From: Boseongicola sp.
GTDB lineage: Bacteria; Pseudomonadota; Alphaproteobacteria; Rhodobacterales; Rhodobacteraceae
NCBI GenBank assembly: GCA_013042895.1
Contig: JABDPD010000193.1
Coordinates: 1 to 5,638, forward strand
DNA length: 5,638 nucleotides
Reading direction: 5' to 3'
Shown here: piece after piece, positions 5,609 to 5,638 of the stretch
How positions within the stretch are numbered: the stretch's first letter is position 1
Layout of the letters: each line of letters opens with the position of its first letter
Notes under the pieces: model-generated
The model's database searches: none
What the model saw: only the letters and a program-made list of their open reading frames with translations
What the model was told of the DNA's origin: nothing
Position numbers and translations under genes: made by a program

Positions 5609-5638
5609 ATGGCCTCGATAACCGTCAAGAAACTCCCA
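5609..5638 (+). CDS. Start of the next operon gene (first 10 codons only)
   Basis: An ATG at 5609, 1 nt after the MttB-family stop, is preceded by AGGA (5597-5600) with an 8 nt spacer. It opens a frame reading MASITVKKLP up to the window edge. The tight spacing and SD make a co-transcribed fifth gene likely. Ten residues are too few to identify the product. A corrinoid protein, a corrinoid-activating ferredoxin-like protein, an oxidase or a transporter subunit would all fit the context, but none is supported. Confidence 0.6.
   Translation, partial: MASITVKKLP

Noticed and set aside
1..5638. Insertion sequences, CRISPR arrays, tRNA or rRNA genes
   Set aside because: No transposase, long terminal inverted repeats, regularly spaced repeats, or tRNA/rRNA-like segments were seen.

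Overview
The window looks like part of a Rhodobacterales (Alphaproteobacteria, Roseobacter/Rhodobacter-type) chromosome. The main evidence is the 146-residue N-terminus of RNA polymerase beta (RpoB) on the minus strand at the left edge, which reads like RpoB of that order. The type of aldehyde dehydrogenase, the MttB-family protein and the moderately GC-rich coding sequence fit the same group. The assignment rests on recognising the protein sequences, not on a search.

Layout. Positions 1-438 (minus) hold the 5' end of rpoB, which runs off the left edge. Positions 439-967 hold no convincing ordinary gene. On the minus strand this stretch looks like a long rpoB leader, with three inverted repeats at 700-717, 747-773 and 788-812 and a possible 21-codon leader ORF (457-522) that ends just before the rpoB ribosome binding site. 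At the right end of the gap lie a plus-strand promoter candidate and two operator-like TTGTAnnCAA-type sites that overlap the start of the next gene. The usual rplL gene is not found upstream of rpoB.

Positions 968-5607 (plus) form one compact operon: a GntR/FCD-family regulator, a DapA-superfamily Schiff-base lyase, a PuuC-like NAD(P)+ aldehyde dehydrogenase and a non-pyrrolysine MttB-family (trimethylamine methyltransferase superfamily) protein. The genes overlap by 11, 4 and 4 nt. A fifth gene starts 1 nt after the MttB stop (5609) and leaves the window after 10 codons.

How the genes may work together (inference). An MttB-family protein suggests removal of a methyl group from a quaternary or tertiary amine. 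A DapA-type enzyme next to an aldehyde dehydrogenase suggests conversion of a 2-keto or imino acid into an aldehyde that is then oxidised, as in the hydroxyproline route through a pyrroline-carboxylate deaminase and 2-oxoglutarate semialdehyde. The combination is therefore a candidate catabolic cassette for an N-methylated compound, for example a betaine of hydroxyproline or a related amino acid, induced through the GntR regulator. The substrate cannot be fixed from the sequence.
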